A stretch of DNA of 36,778 nucleotides from Hydrogenophilaceae bacterium (GCA_024709485.1 JANJWO010000027.1:1-36778), one strand, 5' to 3'. Shown: positions 8,282-17,845, counted from the first letter of the stretch. Numbers and translations are program-made. The notes: generated from the sequence alone by a model not told the origin.

Positions 8282-9622
8282 ATGTTTGAGAATCTCTCCG
8301 GCCGCCTCGGCGGCATCGTAAAAAATCTGCGCGGCCAGGCCCGCATCACCGAAGCCAACATCCAGGACACCCTGCGCCAGGTGCGCATGGCGCTTTTGGA
8401 GGCCGACGTCGCCCTGCCCGTGGTCAAGCAGTTCACCGAGGACGTCAAGGGCAAGGCCATGGGCGCCGAAGTGCTGCACAGCCTGACCCCGGGCCAGGCG
8501 CTGATCGGCATCGTCCACGACGAGCTCGCCAAGCTCATGGGCGGGGCGGCGGCCGATCTCAACCTCGCCGCCCAGCCGCCGGCGGTCATTCTCATGGCCG
8601 GCCTGCAGGGTTCGGGCAAGACCACCAGCAGCGGCAAGCTCGCGCGCCTGTTGAAATCGCGCAAGAAGAAGGTGCTGCTGGCCTCCTGCGACGTCTACCG
8701 CCCCGCCGCCATCGATCAATTAAGACAGCTGGGCGCGCAGCTGGAGGTCGATTTCTTCGAAACCGCCGCCAATGACCCGGTCGCCATCGCCCAAGCCGCC
8801 CAGGAGCATGCGCGCAGGCAATTCTACGACGTGCTCATCGTCGACACCGCCGGCCGGCTCGCCATCGACGAAGCCATGATGGCGGAAATCCAGGCCCTGC
8901 ACGCCGCCGTGAAGCCGGTGGAGACCCTGTTCGTGGTCGATGCCATGCAGGGCCAGGACGCCGTCAACACCGCCCGCGCCTTCAACGAGGCGCTGCCGCT
9001 CACCGGGGTCGTCCTCACCAAGCTCGACGGCGATGCGCGCGGCGGCGCGGCGCTGTCGGTGCGCCACATCACCGGCAAGCCGATCAAGTTCGTCGGCGTG
9101 GGCGAAAAGCCCGACGGCCTCGAAGCCTTCCACCCCGAGCGCATGGCCTCGCGCATCCTCGGCATGGGCGACGTGATGTCGCTGATCGAGCAGGCGCAGA
9201 CCTCGGTCGACCTGGCCGAGGCCAAGAAACTGGCGGAAAAGGTCAAGAAGGGCAAAAACTTCGACCTCGAGGATTTCAAGGCGCAGATCACGCAGATGCG
9301 CAAGATGGGCGGGCTGTCCGCCCTCATGGACAAGCTGCCGGGTGCAGGCCAGATGCCGCAGATGACCGGCAACGAGGACAAGGCCATCAACCGCGTGGAA
9401 GGCATCATCAATTCCATGACCCCGCAGGAGCGGCGCCAGCCGGAGCTGCTCAAGGCTTCGCGCAAGCGCCGCATCGCCGCCGGCGCGGGGGTCCAGGTGC
9501 AGGAGGTCAACCGCCTGCTCAACCAGTTCGAACAGGCCCAGAAAATGATGAAAATGATGGGCAAGGGCGGCCTAGGCAAGATGATGCGCGGCATGAAGGG
9601 CATGCTGCCGGGGATGAAGTAA
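8282..9622 (+). CDS. ffh: Signal recognition particle GTPase Ffh (SRP54)
   Basis: Ffh is the protein subunit of the signal recognition particle and targets nascent inner-membrane proteins to FtsY and SecYEG. The 446 residues show the N domain and the GTPase with P-loop GLQGSGKTT (107-115), DTAGRL and TKLDGD. A methionine-rich M domain ends in KMMRGMKGMLPGMK, which binds 4.5S RNA. The ATG at 8282 follows an AAGGAA ribosome-binding site; an in-frame codon at 8222 is earlier but gives non-family residues. The 4.5S RNA gene itself was not found nearby. Confidence 0.97.
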   Translation: MFENLSGRLGGIVKNLRGQARITEANIQDTLRQVRMALLEADVALPVVKQFTEDVKGKAMGAEVLHSLTPGQALIGIVHDELAKLMGGAAADLNLAAQPPAVILMAGLQGSGKTTSSGKLARLLKSRKKKVLLASCDVYRPAAIDQLRQLGAQLEVDFFETAANDPVAIAQAAQEHARRQFYDVLIVDTAGRLAIDEAMMAEIQALHAAVKPVETLFVVDAMQGQDAVNTARAFNEALPLTGVVLTKLDGDARGGAALSVRHITGKPIKFVGVGEKPDGLEAFHPERMASRILGMGDVMSLIEQAQTSVDLAEAKKLAEKVKKGKNFDLEDFKAQITQMRKMGGLSALMDKLPGAGQMPQMTGNEDKAINRVEGIINSMTPQERRQPELLKASRKRRIAAGAGVQVQEVNRLLNQFEQAQKMMKMMGKGGLGKMMRGMKGMLPGMK

Positions 9623-9633
9623 GCTCCAGGCCG

Positions 9634-9672
9634 GCCCCGCGCGGTCCGCCTCCGCCAAAGCCGCGCCGGGGC
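9634..9672 (+). terminator. Possible hairpin terminator after ffh
   Basis: An imperfect inverted repeat has an 11-base left arm at 9634-9644 and a 12-base right arm at 9661-9672, with one bulged C. It lies just after the ffh stop. There is no T-run, so it may be a weak or Rho-assisted terminator, or simply mRNA structure. Confidence 0.3.
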
Positions 9673-9691
9673 GCCAAGCGGCACTAAGCCC

Positions 9692-9721
9692 TTGGCAAAC
9701 AACCCCTTTTCGGCATAGAAT
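9692..9721 (+). promoter_or_regulatory. Sigma-70 type promoter for rpsP operon
   Basis: A TTGGCA (9692-9697) and a TAGAAT (9716-9721) are separated by 18 bases and lie 35 bases before the rpsP start. Five of six bases match the consensus at -10 and four of six at -35. The position suits transcription of rpsP-rimM-trmD-rplS. Confidence 0.6.
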
Positions 9722-9756
9722 TCGCGGTTTTCCGATTTCCAAACTGGATAGAGACC

Positions 9757-10005
9757 ATGGTTGTCATTCGTCTTTCCCGTGGCGGCTCCAAGAACCGCCC
9801 CTATTACAACGTGGTGGTGGCCGATTCCCGCAGCCGCCGCGACGGCCGTTTCATCGAGCGCCTGGGCTTCCATAACCCCGTCGCCCCCGAAGGCGTCGAA
9901 GCCACCCGCATCGACATGGCCCGCATGGAGCACTGGGTGAATAACGGCGCCAAGCTGTCCGACACCGTGTCGCGCCTGGTCAAGCAGGGCAAAGCCGCTG
10001 CCTGA
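9757..10005 (+). CDS. rpsP: 30S ribosomal protein S16
   Basis: S16 binds 16S rRNA and is needed for assembly of the small subunit. The 82 residues carry the family start [18 protein letters not shown] and the [12 protein letters not shown] segment, and the length is typical. A weak GGATAGAG-type ribosome-binding site precedes the ATG. It is the first gene of the conserved rpsP-rimM-trmD-rplS operon. Confidence 0.98.
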   Translation: MVVIRLSRGGSKNRPYYNVVVADSRSRRDGRFIERLGFHNPVAPEGVEATRIDMARMEHWVNNGAKLSDTVSRLVKQGKAAA

Positions 10006-10045
10006 CGAGCTTGAAATAGGGCGCAATGGCGCCCGTCGTGTTGTC

Positions 10046-10537
10046 ATGGGGCGCATCAACGCCCCGTTCGGCGTAAAGGGCTGGGTCAAGATCAAGCCTT
10101 TTACCGAAACCCTGGACGCCCTGCTCGACTATCCCGAGTGGCAGCTCGGCAAGGCCAGCGAGTGGCGCAAGGTGGACGTGGAAGACGCCACCCTGCACGG
10201 CGACTTCGTGGTCGCCAAGCTGGCCGGCTGCAATGACCGCGACGCGGCCTTTGCCCTGCGCGGCCAGGAGATCGCGGTCGACCGCGAGGAACTGCCCGAC
10301 ACCGAGGAAGGCGAGTATTACTGGGAGGATCTCATCGGCCTCGCCGTCGTCAACCGCGACGGCGTGGAACTGGGCAAGGTGGCCTCCCTGATGGAAACCG
10401 GCGCGCACGACGTGCTGGTGGTGAAGGGCGAGAAGGAAATCAGTAAAGAGATACTGATCCCCTTCGTTGAGGTCTATGTGCTGAACGTGGATTTGGCGCA
10501 GGGCCGCATCGAAGTGGATTGGGGCCTGGATTACTGA
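10046..10537 (+). CDS. rimM: Ribosome maturation factor RimM
   Basis: RimM binds S19 and helps mature the 3' domain of 16S rRNA. From the ATG at 10046 there are 163 residues, beginning MGRINAPFGVKGWVKIKPFTE. The PRC-barrel half includes EGEYYWEDLIGL and ends EVDWGLDY. Most homologues have a few hydrophobic residues before the GRI segment, and here the frame continues open upstream with Val-Val just before the ATG. No ATG, GTG or TTG in frame lies in the 40-base gap, so either the short form is real or a rarer codon (a CTG at 9998) is used. Identity is secure, the start less so. Confidence 0.93.
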   Translation: MGRINAPFGVKGWVKIKPFTETLDALLDYPEWQLGKASEWRKVDVEDATLHGDFVVAKLAGCNDRDAAFALRGQEIAVDREELPDTEEGEYYWEDLIGLAVVNRDGVELGKVASLMETGAHDVLVVKGEKEISKEILIPFVEVYVLNVDLAQGRIEVDWGLDY

Positions 10538-10543
10538 GGGCGG

Positions 10544-11278
10544 ATGATGCGTTTCGACGTCGTCACCCTGTTTCCGGGCCTGTTCGATGCACTGCTGGAT
10601 TTCGGCATTACCGGCCGCGCGCTGGATCGCGGGCTGTTTGGCTTCAAGGCCTGGAACCCCAGGGACTTCGCCACGGACAACTATCGCACCGTGGACGACC
10701 GCCCCTACGGCGGCGGCCCCGGCATGGTGATGCTGGCCGAGCCGCTGGATGCCGCGCTGGATGCCATCGAGACCGAATTGCAGCAGGGCCAGATCGAGGC
10801 GCATGTGATTTACTTCACGCCGCGCGGAAAGCCGCTCGATCACGCCAAAGTCATCGAGCTGGCCGGCAAACCGCAGCTCACCCTGATCGCGGGGCGCTAC
10901 GAAGGCGTGGACGAGCGCTTTTTGCGCCGCCGGGTGCACGAGGAAATCTCGCTGGGCGATTTTGTCCTCTCCGGCGGGGAAATCCCGGCGCTGGCGGTGA
11001 TGGATGCGGTGATCCGCCAGCTGCCGGGCAGCTTGAACAATGCCGAGTCGGCGCTGCAGGAGTCCTTCGTCGACGGCCTGCTGGATGCGCCGTGCTACAC
11101 CCGGCCCGAGGTTTACCGCGGCGAGGCGGTGCCGGACGTGCTGCTCTCCGGCAACCACAAGGCCATCGAGCGCTGGCGGCTTACGCAGCGCCTGAAGCTG
11201 ACCGCGAAGCGGCGGCCGGACTTGCTGGAAAAACGCGGCCTGAGCCGCGCGGAAAAGGATTTGCTCGACGGCAACTGA
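10544..11278 (+). CDS. trmD: tRNA (guanine-N1-)-methyltransferase TrmD
   Basis: TrmD methylates G37 of tRNAs with G36, using S-adenosylmethionine, which prevents +1 frameshifting. The 244 residues show MRFDVVTLFPGLFD at the start and the knotted SPOUT fold motifs DDRPYGGGPGMVM, AGRYEGVDER and SLGDFVLSGGE. The end shows the NHKAIERWR segment. Two ATGs are adjacent (10544 and 10547) and either could be used. It lies seven bases after rimM and is the third gene of the operon. Confidence 0.97.
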   Translation: MMRFDVVTLFPGLFDALLDFGITGRALDRGLFGFKAWNPRDFATDNYRTVDDRPYGGGPGMVMLAEPLDAALDAIETELQQGQIEAHVIYFTPRGKPLDHAKVIELAGKPQLTLIAGRYEGVDERFLRRRVHEEISLGDFVLSGGEIPALAVMDAVIRQLPGSLNNAESALQESFVDGLLDAPCYTRPEVYRGEAVPDVLLSGNHKAIERWRLTQRLKLTAKRRPDLLEKRGLSRAEKDLLDGN

Positions 11279-11375
11279 GCCGTCGGGATGAAAAGGAAGC
11301 CTGCAAGGGCTGTTTTTAACCGCGCAATGTTCGTCATCTGAACGAACCAATTCGCGAATTCGCAAGGAAGATGAC

Positions 11376-11756
11376 ATGAACATCATCGAACAACTGGAAC
11401 AGGAAGAAATCGCCCGCCTGGGCAAGACCATCCCCGACTTCGCTCCCGGCGACACCGTGGTGGTGCAGGTCAAGGTCAAGGAAGGCGACAAGGAACGCCT
11501 GCAGGCCTACGAAGGCGTGGTCATCGGCAAGCGCAACCGCGGCCTCAACTCCGCGTTCACGGTGCGCAAGATTTCCGCCGGCGAAGGCGTCGAGCGCACC
11601 TTCCAGACCTACTCCCCGCTGGTCGCCAAAATCGAAGTCAAGCGCCGCGGCGACGTGCGCCGCGCCAAGCTGTACTACCTGCGCGAGCGTTCCGGCAAAT
11701 CCGCCCGCATCAAGGAGAAGCTGCCCAACCGTGCCAAGGCCTCCGCAGCCGAATGA
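11376..11756 (+). CDS. rplS: 50S ribosomal protein L19
   Basis: L19 sits at the 30S-50S interface. The 126 residues include [13 protein letters not shown] at the start, [33 protein letters not shown] and the [20 protein letters not shown] end. An AAGGAAG ribosome-binding site precedes the ATG. The 97-base gap after trmD contains a short AGCC/GGCT hairpin followed by five T (11298-11317). It also contains a perfect 12-base palindrome (11350-11361, AATTCGCGAATT), either of which could modulate rplS, but evidence is weak. Confidence 0.97.
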   Translation: MNIIEQLEQEEIARLGKTIPDFAPGDTVVVQVKVKEGDKERLQAYEGVVIGKRNRGLNSAFTVRKISAGEGVERTFQTYSPLVAKIEVKRRGDVRRAKLYYLRERSGKSARIKEKLPNRAKASAAE

Positions 11757-11777
11757 GCAAGGCTTTGACCTGACAAG

Positions 11778-11803
11778 AAGCCCTCCGCATGGAGGGCTTT
11801 TTT
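11778..11803 (+). terminator. Rho-independent terminator after rplS
   Basis: A perfect stem (AGCCCTCC with GGAGGGCT) with a four-base loop is followed by a run of six T. It ends the rpsP-rimM-trmD-rplS operon. Confidence 0.88.
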
Positions 11804-11834
11804 ATTGTGCGCATGACAGCGTTAGAATGGCTGC

Positions 11835-12279
11835 ATGGACATCGCCGTCATCGACGCCCCCTTTGGCCAGCTGAAACTGATCGCCGAGCGCGACACCCTC
11901 AGCGGCATCGATTTCCTGCTCGGGCGCGAGCCGGCAAAGAAACCGGCGACGCCCGTGCTCAGGGAAACCGCGGCGCAACTCGCCGCCTATTTCAAGGATC
12001 CGCATTTCCCGTTCTCCCTGCCCATGCATCTTGACGGCACGCCTTTCCAGCTGAAGGTATGGCAGGCCTTGTGCGACATCCCGCCCGGCTCGCCTTTGAC
12101 CTACGGCCAGTTGGCGAAACAACTCGGCACCGCGCCGCGCGCCGTGGGCGGCGCCTGCGGCGCCAACCCCATCCCCATCATCGTGCCCTGCCATCGCGTG
12201 GTTGCGGCCGGCGGGATCGGCGGCTTCATGCACACGCGCGCTGACGGCCCGCTCGACATCAAGGCCTGGCTGCTCGCGC

Positions 12280-12293
<14 letters not shown>
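11835..12293 (+). CDS. ogt: Methylated-DNA--protein-cysteine methyltransferase
   Basis: This suicide enzyme repairs O6-methylguanine by transferring the methyl group to its own cysteine. The 152-residue length fits Ogt proteins without an Ada domain. The active site is PCHRVV with Cys119, preceded by the helix-turn-helix region with YGQLAKQLG and the GGACGANPIPIIVPC strand. A TAGAAT -10 box (11823-11828) ends only six bases before the ATG and no ribosome-binding site is visible, so the message may be leaderless. The stop lies 14 bases inside xerD. Confidence 0.93.
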
Positions 12294-13172
<879 letters not shown>

Positions 13173-13176
<4 letters not shown>

Positions 13177-13907
13177 GTAAAAGCTTTCACGAAGACCGAC
13201 AGGCTGCTCAACAGCAGCAGGACGCCGATCACCCGCACCATCTGCGCCTGGCTGAGTCCCGTATGCACGTGGCTGCCGCCGTAAAGCCCGGCGAGCGCGA
13301 GCGGCAGGCCGAGCAGGTAGGCCTGCCAGACCTCCGCCTGCATCAGCAGCCCGGCGGCGATGAAGCTGCCGATGCGGAACAAGCCTTCGAGGAAGAACAC
13401 GCCGGAGAGCGTGGCACGCAATTCGCCCTTGTCCTGCAGGCGATGCTGCAAATAGATCACATAGGGCGGCCCGCCGGTGCCGAACATGCCGCCCACGGTG
13501 CCGCCGGTGAGGCTGGCCGGCGCCGCCCATTTGCGCGACACCGGCTTGTCGCCGTGCAGGTTGAGCAGGCTGCGCAGCGCGAACAGCAGGATGAAAAAAC
13601 CCAGGGCGACCAGCAAGGGCTCCTTGGGCAGGCTGACCAGCAGCGTCGTGCCGAGCGCCACGCCGATGACGCCGAAGGGCACCAGCGGCTTCACCTCGTC
13701 CCAGCGCACCTGCCTGAAGTTCACCCCGCCCAGCACCAGCGAGGCGGTGAAATCGAGCAGCAGGATCGCGGGCACCACCAGCGACAGCGGAAACACCAGC
13801 GCGAGCAGCGGCACCGACACCAGGCCCGAGCCGAAGCCGCTGATGCCGCGGATGAAGTACGCCAGCAGCAGCACGCCGACGGCGTAGGCAATTTCGAATG
13901 GGCTCAA
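13173..13907 (-). CDS. TauE/SafE family permease (sulfite/sulfonate-type exporter)
   Basis: This is a polytopic membrane protein of the TauE/SafE family, members of which export sulfite, sulfoacetate or related anions; the substrate here is not known. From a TTG at 13907 the product is 244 residues with about seven hydrophobic segments. It shows two family signatures: [15 protein letters not shown] near the start and [18 protein letters not shown] in the second half. There is no usable ATG near the N-terminus. The TTG overlaps the TGA of folB, which implies translational coupling. It is convergent with xerD. Confidence 0.85.
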
Positions 13908-14266
13908 GTTCGTTTGCCGCGCTCGATGGTGATGCCGAGTTCCTTGACCCCGCGCACGATGGCAAACTTGGTGACGCTGACCTTGACCCAGGGCGCACGG
14001 AACTCCTCGCGTATGATGTGCGCGACGTGCTCGGCCACCGCCTCCACCAGGGCGATCGGCTGCGGACGGTTGACGAGGCTGTCCTTGACGCGATTGGCAA
14101 CCGCACCGTAATCGATGGTGTCGGCCACGTCGTCGGTCGTGCCCGCCTTGTGCTCGGGCAGGCCGATTTCCAGGTCGAGCCGCACCGGCTGCGGGATTTT
14201 GCGTTCCCACTCGTATATGCCGATAATGAGTTCGAGGCGGAAGTCCCGCAAAAACAAGATGTCCAT
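13904..14266 (-). CDS. folB: Dihydroneopterin aldolase
   Basis: FolB cleaves 7,8-dihydroneopterin to 6-hydroxymethyl-dihydropterin and glycolaldehyde in folate synthesis. The 120 residues from the ATG at 14266 begin [20 protein letters not shown]. They contain [12 protein letters not shown], the [10 protein letters not shown] helix with the conserved glutamate, and a [22 protein letters not shown] end. A GTG two codons earlier is possible but less likely. The gene is divergent from plsY with only 36 bases between the starts. Confidence 0.93.
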   Translation of the reverse strand: MDILFLRDFRLELIIGIYEWERKIPQPVRLDLEIGLPEHKAGTTDDVADTIDYGAVANRVKDSLVNRPQPIALVEAVAEHVAHIIREEFRAPWVKVSVTKFAIVRGVKELGITIERGKRT

Positions 14267-14302
14267 GGGCACGCCGTTCTAAAGCAAAAGGAAGCGATTT
14301 TA

Positions 14303-14920
14303 ATGCAAAGCCTCATCCCCGCCCTCATGATTGCGCTGGGCGCCTATCTCATCGGTTCGCTGTCGTTCGCCGTCATCGTCGCGCGCGCCATGGGCCTGCC
14401 CGATCCGCGCACGTTCGGCTCGGGCAATCCCGGCGCCACCAACGTGCTGCGCACCGGCAAGAAAGCCGCCGCTGCGCTGACGCTGCTGGGCGATGCCGCC
14501 AAGGGCTGGCTGGCGGTGTGGCTCGCCGGCATCGTCGGCGCGCCCTTCGGCGTAGAGACGCTGGCCGTGCACCTGGCCGCCATCGCCGTGTTCCTCGGCC
14601 ATCTGTTCCCGGTGTTCTTCGGCTTCAAGGGCGGCAAGGGCGTGGCCACCGCGCTCGGCATCATGCTGGCGCTCGATCCCTGGATGGGCCTCGCGGTATT
14701 CGCCACCTGGCTGGTGGTGTTCGCGGTTTCGCGCATCTCGTCGCTGTCCGCGCTGACCGCCGCCCTGCTCGCGCCGGTTTACGGCGCCTATTTCACCGCC
14801 AGCCGCGCCACCGTCATCACCCTTTGCATGCTCGCCGTCCTGCTGCTGTGGCGGCATCGCGCCAACATCCAGCGCCTCCTGGCCGGCGAGGAAGGGCGCT
14901 TCGCCAAGCCCAAGCAATAG
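14303..14920 (+). CDS. plsY: Glycerol-3-phosphate acyltransferase PlsY
   Basis: PlsY is an integral membrane enzyme that transfers acyl groups from acyl-phosphate to glycerol 3-phosphate, the first step of phospholipid synthesis. The 205 residues show the family motifs: [11 protein letters not shown], the glycine-rich [12 protein letters not shown], and [21 protein letters not shown]. About five membrane helices are present. The ATG at 14303 follows an AAAGGAAG ribosome-binding site; longer in-frame extensions upstream are shadows of folB. plsY next to folB is a common proteobacterial arrangement. Confidence 0.96.
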   Translation: MQSLIPALMIALGAYLIGSLSFAVIVARAMGLPDPRTFGSGNPGATNVLRTGKKAAAALTLLGDAAKGWLAVWLAGIVGAPFGVETLAVHLAAIAVFLGHLFPVFFGFKGGKGVATALGIMLALDPWMGLAVFATWLVVFAVSRISSLSALTAALLAPVYGAYFTASRATVITLCMLAVLLLWRHRANIQRLLAGEEGRFAKPKQ

Positions 14921-14932
14921 AGGGAGTATCCG

Positions 14933-15727
14933 ATGGCATGGTTTGAAAAGGAAATGAACTACGCCAAGGACAGCCTGGCGCAGGTTTCCGAGCGGGCCAT
15001 CGACCGCGCCGGCGAGCGGCTTTCGGGCGTGGTCAAGGAAGGCGTCTCCGAGGCCGGGCGCGAGCTGCGCGACGTGATCCTGCACGCCAGCGGAGAGATC
15101 GACGCCAAGCTCGACAAGATTTCACAGGAACTGCACGACCAGCGCCAGTTCACCAAGGACGACGTCAAGGAAATGGTGGACTATGCCGCCGACAGGCTGT
15201 CGGGCGTGCTGGACGAGCGCGTGGCCGTGGCCAAGCGCGAAATCTCCAGCCTGGTGCAGGAAAAGGTCGAGTATTTCAAGCTCGAAATCGACGACTTCTT
15301 CATCCGCCGCCAGCAGGACCTGGCGCGCGAGCGCCGGCGCCTGTTCATCAACGTGCTGATCGCGGTCGGCGCCTCGCTGCTGCTGGGCGCGGTGTCATGG
15401 ATGTACCACCGCTGGATGGGCGGCGTGCTCGATATTTTCGGCGTATTCCGCATCCTGTTCGCCTCGCTGACCGGCGGCTATCTGGTGTACCTCGCCATCT
15501 CGCTGGTGCGCCGCTGGCTCACCATGAGCGAACACAAGAAGGACGCCATGTACCTCACCATGCGCTACTGGGGCGCGCTGCGCCCCGAAAGCGTGTTCTT
15601 CAACCTGCTGCTGATCTGCGTGCTGGCCCTGCTGCTCGGCCTGCTGCTGTTCCCCGACGTATTGAGCGCATTGCCGGGCGGCAAGACCCTGCTGGAACTC
15701 GTGCGCGGCGCGCTGCCGAAGTTATAA
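14933..15727 (+). CDS. Uncharacterised coiled-coil membrane protein
   Basis: I do not recognise this 264-residue protein. Residues 1-135 are highly charged, without proline-rich breaks, and look like long amphipathic or coiled-coil helices (ERAIDRAGERLSGVVKEGVS; a second similar stretch DYAADRLSGVLDERVAVAKR). Three hydrophobic segments follow at roughly 138-160, 173-194 and 223-248, so the N-terminus probably lies in the cytoplasm or at the membrane face. The AADRLSGV/GERLSGV similarity hints at internal repetition. A GAGGGAG ribosome-binding site precedes the ATG, 12 bases after plsY, so the two are probably co-transcribed. A link to lipid or envelope biology is only guilt by association. 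Confidence 0.85.
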   Translation: MAWFEKEMNYAKDSLAQVSERAIDRAGERLSGVVKEGVSEAGRELRDVILHASGEIDAKLDKISQELHDQRQFTKDDVKEMVDYAADRLSGVLDERVAVAKREISSLVQEKVEYFKLEIDDFFIRRQQDLARERRRLFINVLIAVGASLLLGAVSWMYHRWMGGVLDIFGVFRILFASLTGGYLVYLAISLVRRWLTMSEHKKDAMYLTMRYWGALRPESVFFNLLLICVLALLLGLLLFPDVLSALPGGKTLLELVRGALPKL

Positions 15728-15750
15728 GACCAAACTTCTTGTTCAATTTT

Positions 15751-15768
15751 CATCCCGTCTCCGGGATG
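15751..15768. terminator. Hairpin between convergent genes
   Basis: Seven-base arms (15751-15757 and 15762-15768) with a four-base loop lie between the stop of the coiled-coil protein and the stop of rluF. It has no T-run in either direction, so it is a weak candidate for a bidirectional terminator. Confidence 0.35.
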
Positions 15769-16530
15769 CTAGAACCGCTCGTTCTCGCCGAGAAAACGCC
15801 ACTTGCCGACCGGCAAATCGCCCAGTTTCACCCCGCCCATGCGCACGCGCTTCAAGGCGGTGACTTTCAGCCCGACCAGTTCGCACATGCGGCGAATCTG
15901 GCGCTTCTTGCCTTCCTTCAGCATGAAACGCAGCTGCTCGGGGTTCTGCCACTCGACCCGGGCCGGCTTGAGCGCCTTGCCGTCGAGGCTCAGCCCGTGC
16001 CGCAGCCGGGCCAGTCGCTCGGCGGGAAAAACCTCGCGCACGTTGGCGACGACCTTGCCGTAGCTCACCCGGACGAGATATTCCTTCTCGATCTCGGAAT
16101 CCTCGCCGATCAACTGGCGCGCGATGCGGCCGTCCTGCGTCAATACCAGCAAGCCGGTGGAATCGATGTCGAGGCGTCCGGCCGGCGCCAGTCCGCGCAG
16201 CAAGGCCGGCGAAAAACGCCGCCCGCTGGCGTCACCCGACCACTGGCTCGCCGCCTGGATCAGGGTGACCGCGGGCTGATAGCCGTCCTCGGCCTGGCCG
16301 GAGACATAACCGATTGGCTTGTTGAGCAGGATGGTGGCGAGCTCGCGCTGGCTGGCCTGCGCCTGCCGCTCCAGGGTGATTTTCGCGTCGGGGCCGACCT
16401 TGCTGCCGAGCACATCCACCACCACGCCATCGACTTTGACCCAGCCCTTGGCGATGAACGCATCGGCTTCGCGCCGCGAACACAGGCCGAGCTCGGCCAT
16501 GCGCTTGGAGAGGCGAACTTGTTCGCTCAT
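15769..16530 (-). CDS. rluF: RluF-like 23S rRNA pseudouridine synthase (RsuA/RluB/E/F family)
   Basis: This converts a uridine of 23S rRNA to pseudouridine; RluF acts at U2604 in E. coli. The 253 residues have an N-terminal S4 RNA-binding domain (about 5-50, [18 protein letters not shown]). Next come [11 protein letters not shown] and the catalytic [13 protein letters not shown] with Asp121. The RluF-style segment [19 protein letters not shown] replaces the RluB/RsuA version. The C-terminal basic tail of E. coli RluF is missing. The ATG overlaps the tsaD stop as ATGA. Family certain, exact target inferred. Confidence 0.82.
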   Translation of the reverse strand: MSEQVRLSKRMAELGLCSRREADAFIAKGWVKVDGVVVDVLGSKVGPDAKITLERQAQASQRELATILLNKPIGYVSGQAEDGYQPAVTLIQAASQWSGDASGRRFSPALLRGLAPAGRLDIDSTGLLVLTQDGRIARQLIGEDSEIEKEYLVRVSYGKVVANVREVFPAERLARLRHGLSLDGKALKPARVEWQNPEQLRFMLKEGKKRQIRRMCELVGLKVTALKRVRMGGVKLGDLPVGKWRFLGENERF

Positions 16531-17537
16531 GCGCGCGGCAGTTCCTGCAAATCCCAGCGCGGCTTCACGCTGAAAGCCTGCGCCCCGGCCTGCGCCTGCT
16601 GCAAGCGCATGGCGCCGGCGTAGGCGATCATGGCGCCGTTGTCAGTGCAAAGATCGAGCGGCGGGAAATACACCTGCGCGCCCAGCTTCGCGGTTTCCGC
16701 CACAAGGCGCTGGCGCAGCTGCTTGTTGGCGCCCACCCCGCCCGCCACCACCAGCCGCCGGCTGCCGGCCTGCTTCAGCGCCTGCAGGGATTTTTCCGTG
16801 AGCACTTCGGCCATCACATCCTGGAACGCGGCGGCGATGTCGGCGCGCGCGGCCTCTTCCGGGTGCTTGTTGCGCAAGGTCAGTACCGCGGTCTTGAGGC
16901 CGCTGAAACTGAAATTGAGGTCGCCGGAGTTGAGCATGGGCCGCGGCAGTTTGAACCGCGCAGGCTCGCCGCTTTCGGCAAGCTTGGACACCGCCGGCCC
17001 GCCCGGATAGCCCAGCCCCAGCAACTGCGCGGTCTTGTCGAAGGCCTCGCCGGCGGCATCGTCCAGGGTGTCGCCCAGGGTTTGGTAGGCGCCGACCTGG
17101 GCCACATGCATGAGCTGGGTGTGGCCGCCGGACACCAGCAGCGCCACGAAGGGAAATTCCGGGCGCGGCTCGGCCAGCAGCGGCGACAGCAGATGGCCTT
17201 CCAGGTGGTGCACCCCAACGGCCGGGATGCCCAGCGCATAGGCCAGCGAGCGCGCGAAGCCGGCGCCCACCAGGAGCGCACCCGCCAGACCCGGACCCTG
17301 GGTGTAGGCCACAGCATCCAGGGAATTTAGCGTAAGCGAACGCTCACTCAAAACCTCGCGCACCAGCGGCAGCACGCGCTGGATATGGTCGCGCGAAGCC
17401 AGTTCCGGCACCACGCCGCCGTAGTCGCGGTGCATGGCGACCTGGGAATGCAGGCGGTGGGCCAGCAGGCCCTTTTCGGTGTCGTAGACGGCGACCCCGG
17501 TTTCGTCGCAGGAGGATTCGATGCCCAGAACCAGCAT
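16527..17537 (-). CDS. tsaD: tRNA N6-threonylcarbamoyladenosine transferase TsaD
   Basis: TsaD, with TsaB and TsaE, transfers the threonylcarbamoyl group to A37 of ANN-decoding tRNAs. The 336 residues start [19 protein letters not shown]. The metal-binding histidines are His111 and His115 in HHLEGH, and the nucleotide-binding stretches [10 protein letters not shown] and [13 protein letters not shown] follow. It is divergent from rpsU with a 69-base gap, the classic tsaD/rpsU arrangement of proteobacteria, and is followed directly by the rluF-like gene. Confidence 0.97.
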   Translation of the reverse strand: MLVLGIESSCDETGVAVYDTEKGLLAHRLHSQVAMHRDYGGVVPELASRDHIQRVLPLVREVLSERSLTLNSLDAVAYTQGPGLAGALLVGAGFARSLAYALGIPAVGVHHLEGHLLSPLLAEPRPEFPFVALLVSGGHTQLMHVAQVGAYQTLGDTLDDAAGEAFDKTAQLLGLGYPGGPAVSKLAESGEPARFKLPRPMLNSGDLNFSFSGLKTAVLTLRNKHPEEAARADIAAAFQDVMAEVLTEKSLQALKQAGSRRLVVAGGVGANKQLRQRLVAETAKLGAQVYFPPLDLCTDNGAMIAYAGAMRLQQAQAGAQAFSVKPRWDLQELPRA

Positions 17538-17562
17538 GGGGGTGGAAAGACGTGAAAAAGAC

Positions 17563-17571
17563 TGCTATTAT
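17563..17571 (+). promoter_or_regulatory. Extended -10 promoter for rpsU
   Basis: TGC followed by TATTAT forms an extended -10 element, 35 bases before the rpsU ATG. The -35 region is poor, which an extended -10 can compensate for. Confidence 0.5.
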
Positions 17572-17591
17572 TTGCGTTTTTTCCCGGTCAA
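17565..17591 (-). promoter_or_regulatory. Possible tsaD promoter, overlapping the rpsU promoter
   Basis: Reading the minus strand, TTGACC (17591-17586) and TAATAG (17570-17565) are 15 bases apart, shorter than ideal. The -10 box occupies the same bases as the rpsU -10 box on the other strand. Confidence 0.35.
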
Positions 17592-17606
17592 GGAAGCATT
17601 TAAAAC

Positions 17607-17819
17607 ATGCCGCACATCAAAGTTAAAGAAAACGAGCCGTTCGACGTCGCCCTGCGCCGCTTCAAACGCGCTGTCGAGAAAACCGGTCTGCTCACCGAAC
17701 TGCGCGCCCGCGAGTTCTACGAAAAACCCACCGCCGAAAGAAAGCGCAAGCTGGCTGCCGCCGTGAAGCGCACCCACAAGCGCCTGCGCAGCCAAATGCT
17801 GCCGCCCAAGATGTACTGA
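17607..17819 (+). CDS. rpsU: 30S ribosomal protein S21
   Basis: S21 is a small basic protein of the 30S subunit involved in initiation. The 70 residues read [20 protein letters not shown] at the start and end [17 protein letters not shown]; the length is typical. An AAGGAAG ribosome-binding site lies upstream. It opens the macromolecular-synthesis operon rpsU-(yqeY)-dnaG-rpoD, and two terminator-like hairpins follow it, so it is probably expressed in excess over the downstream genes. Confidence 0.98.
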   Translation: MPHIKVKENEPFDVALRRFKRAVEKTGLLTELRAREFYEKPTAERKRKLAAAVKRTHKRLRSQMLPPKMY

Positions 17820-17845
17820 ATGAAACATTCTTGACCGGATGTGGC

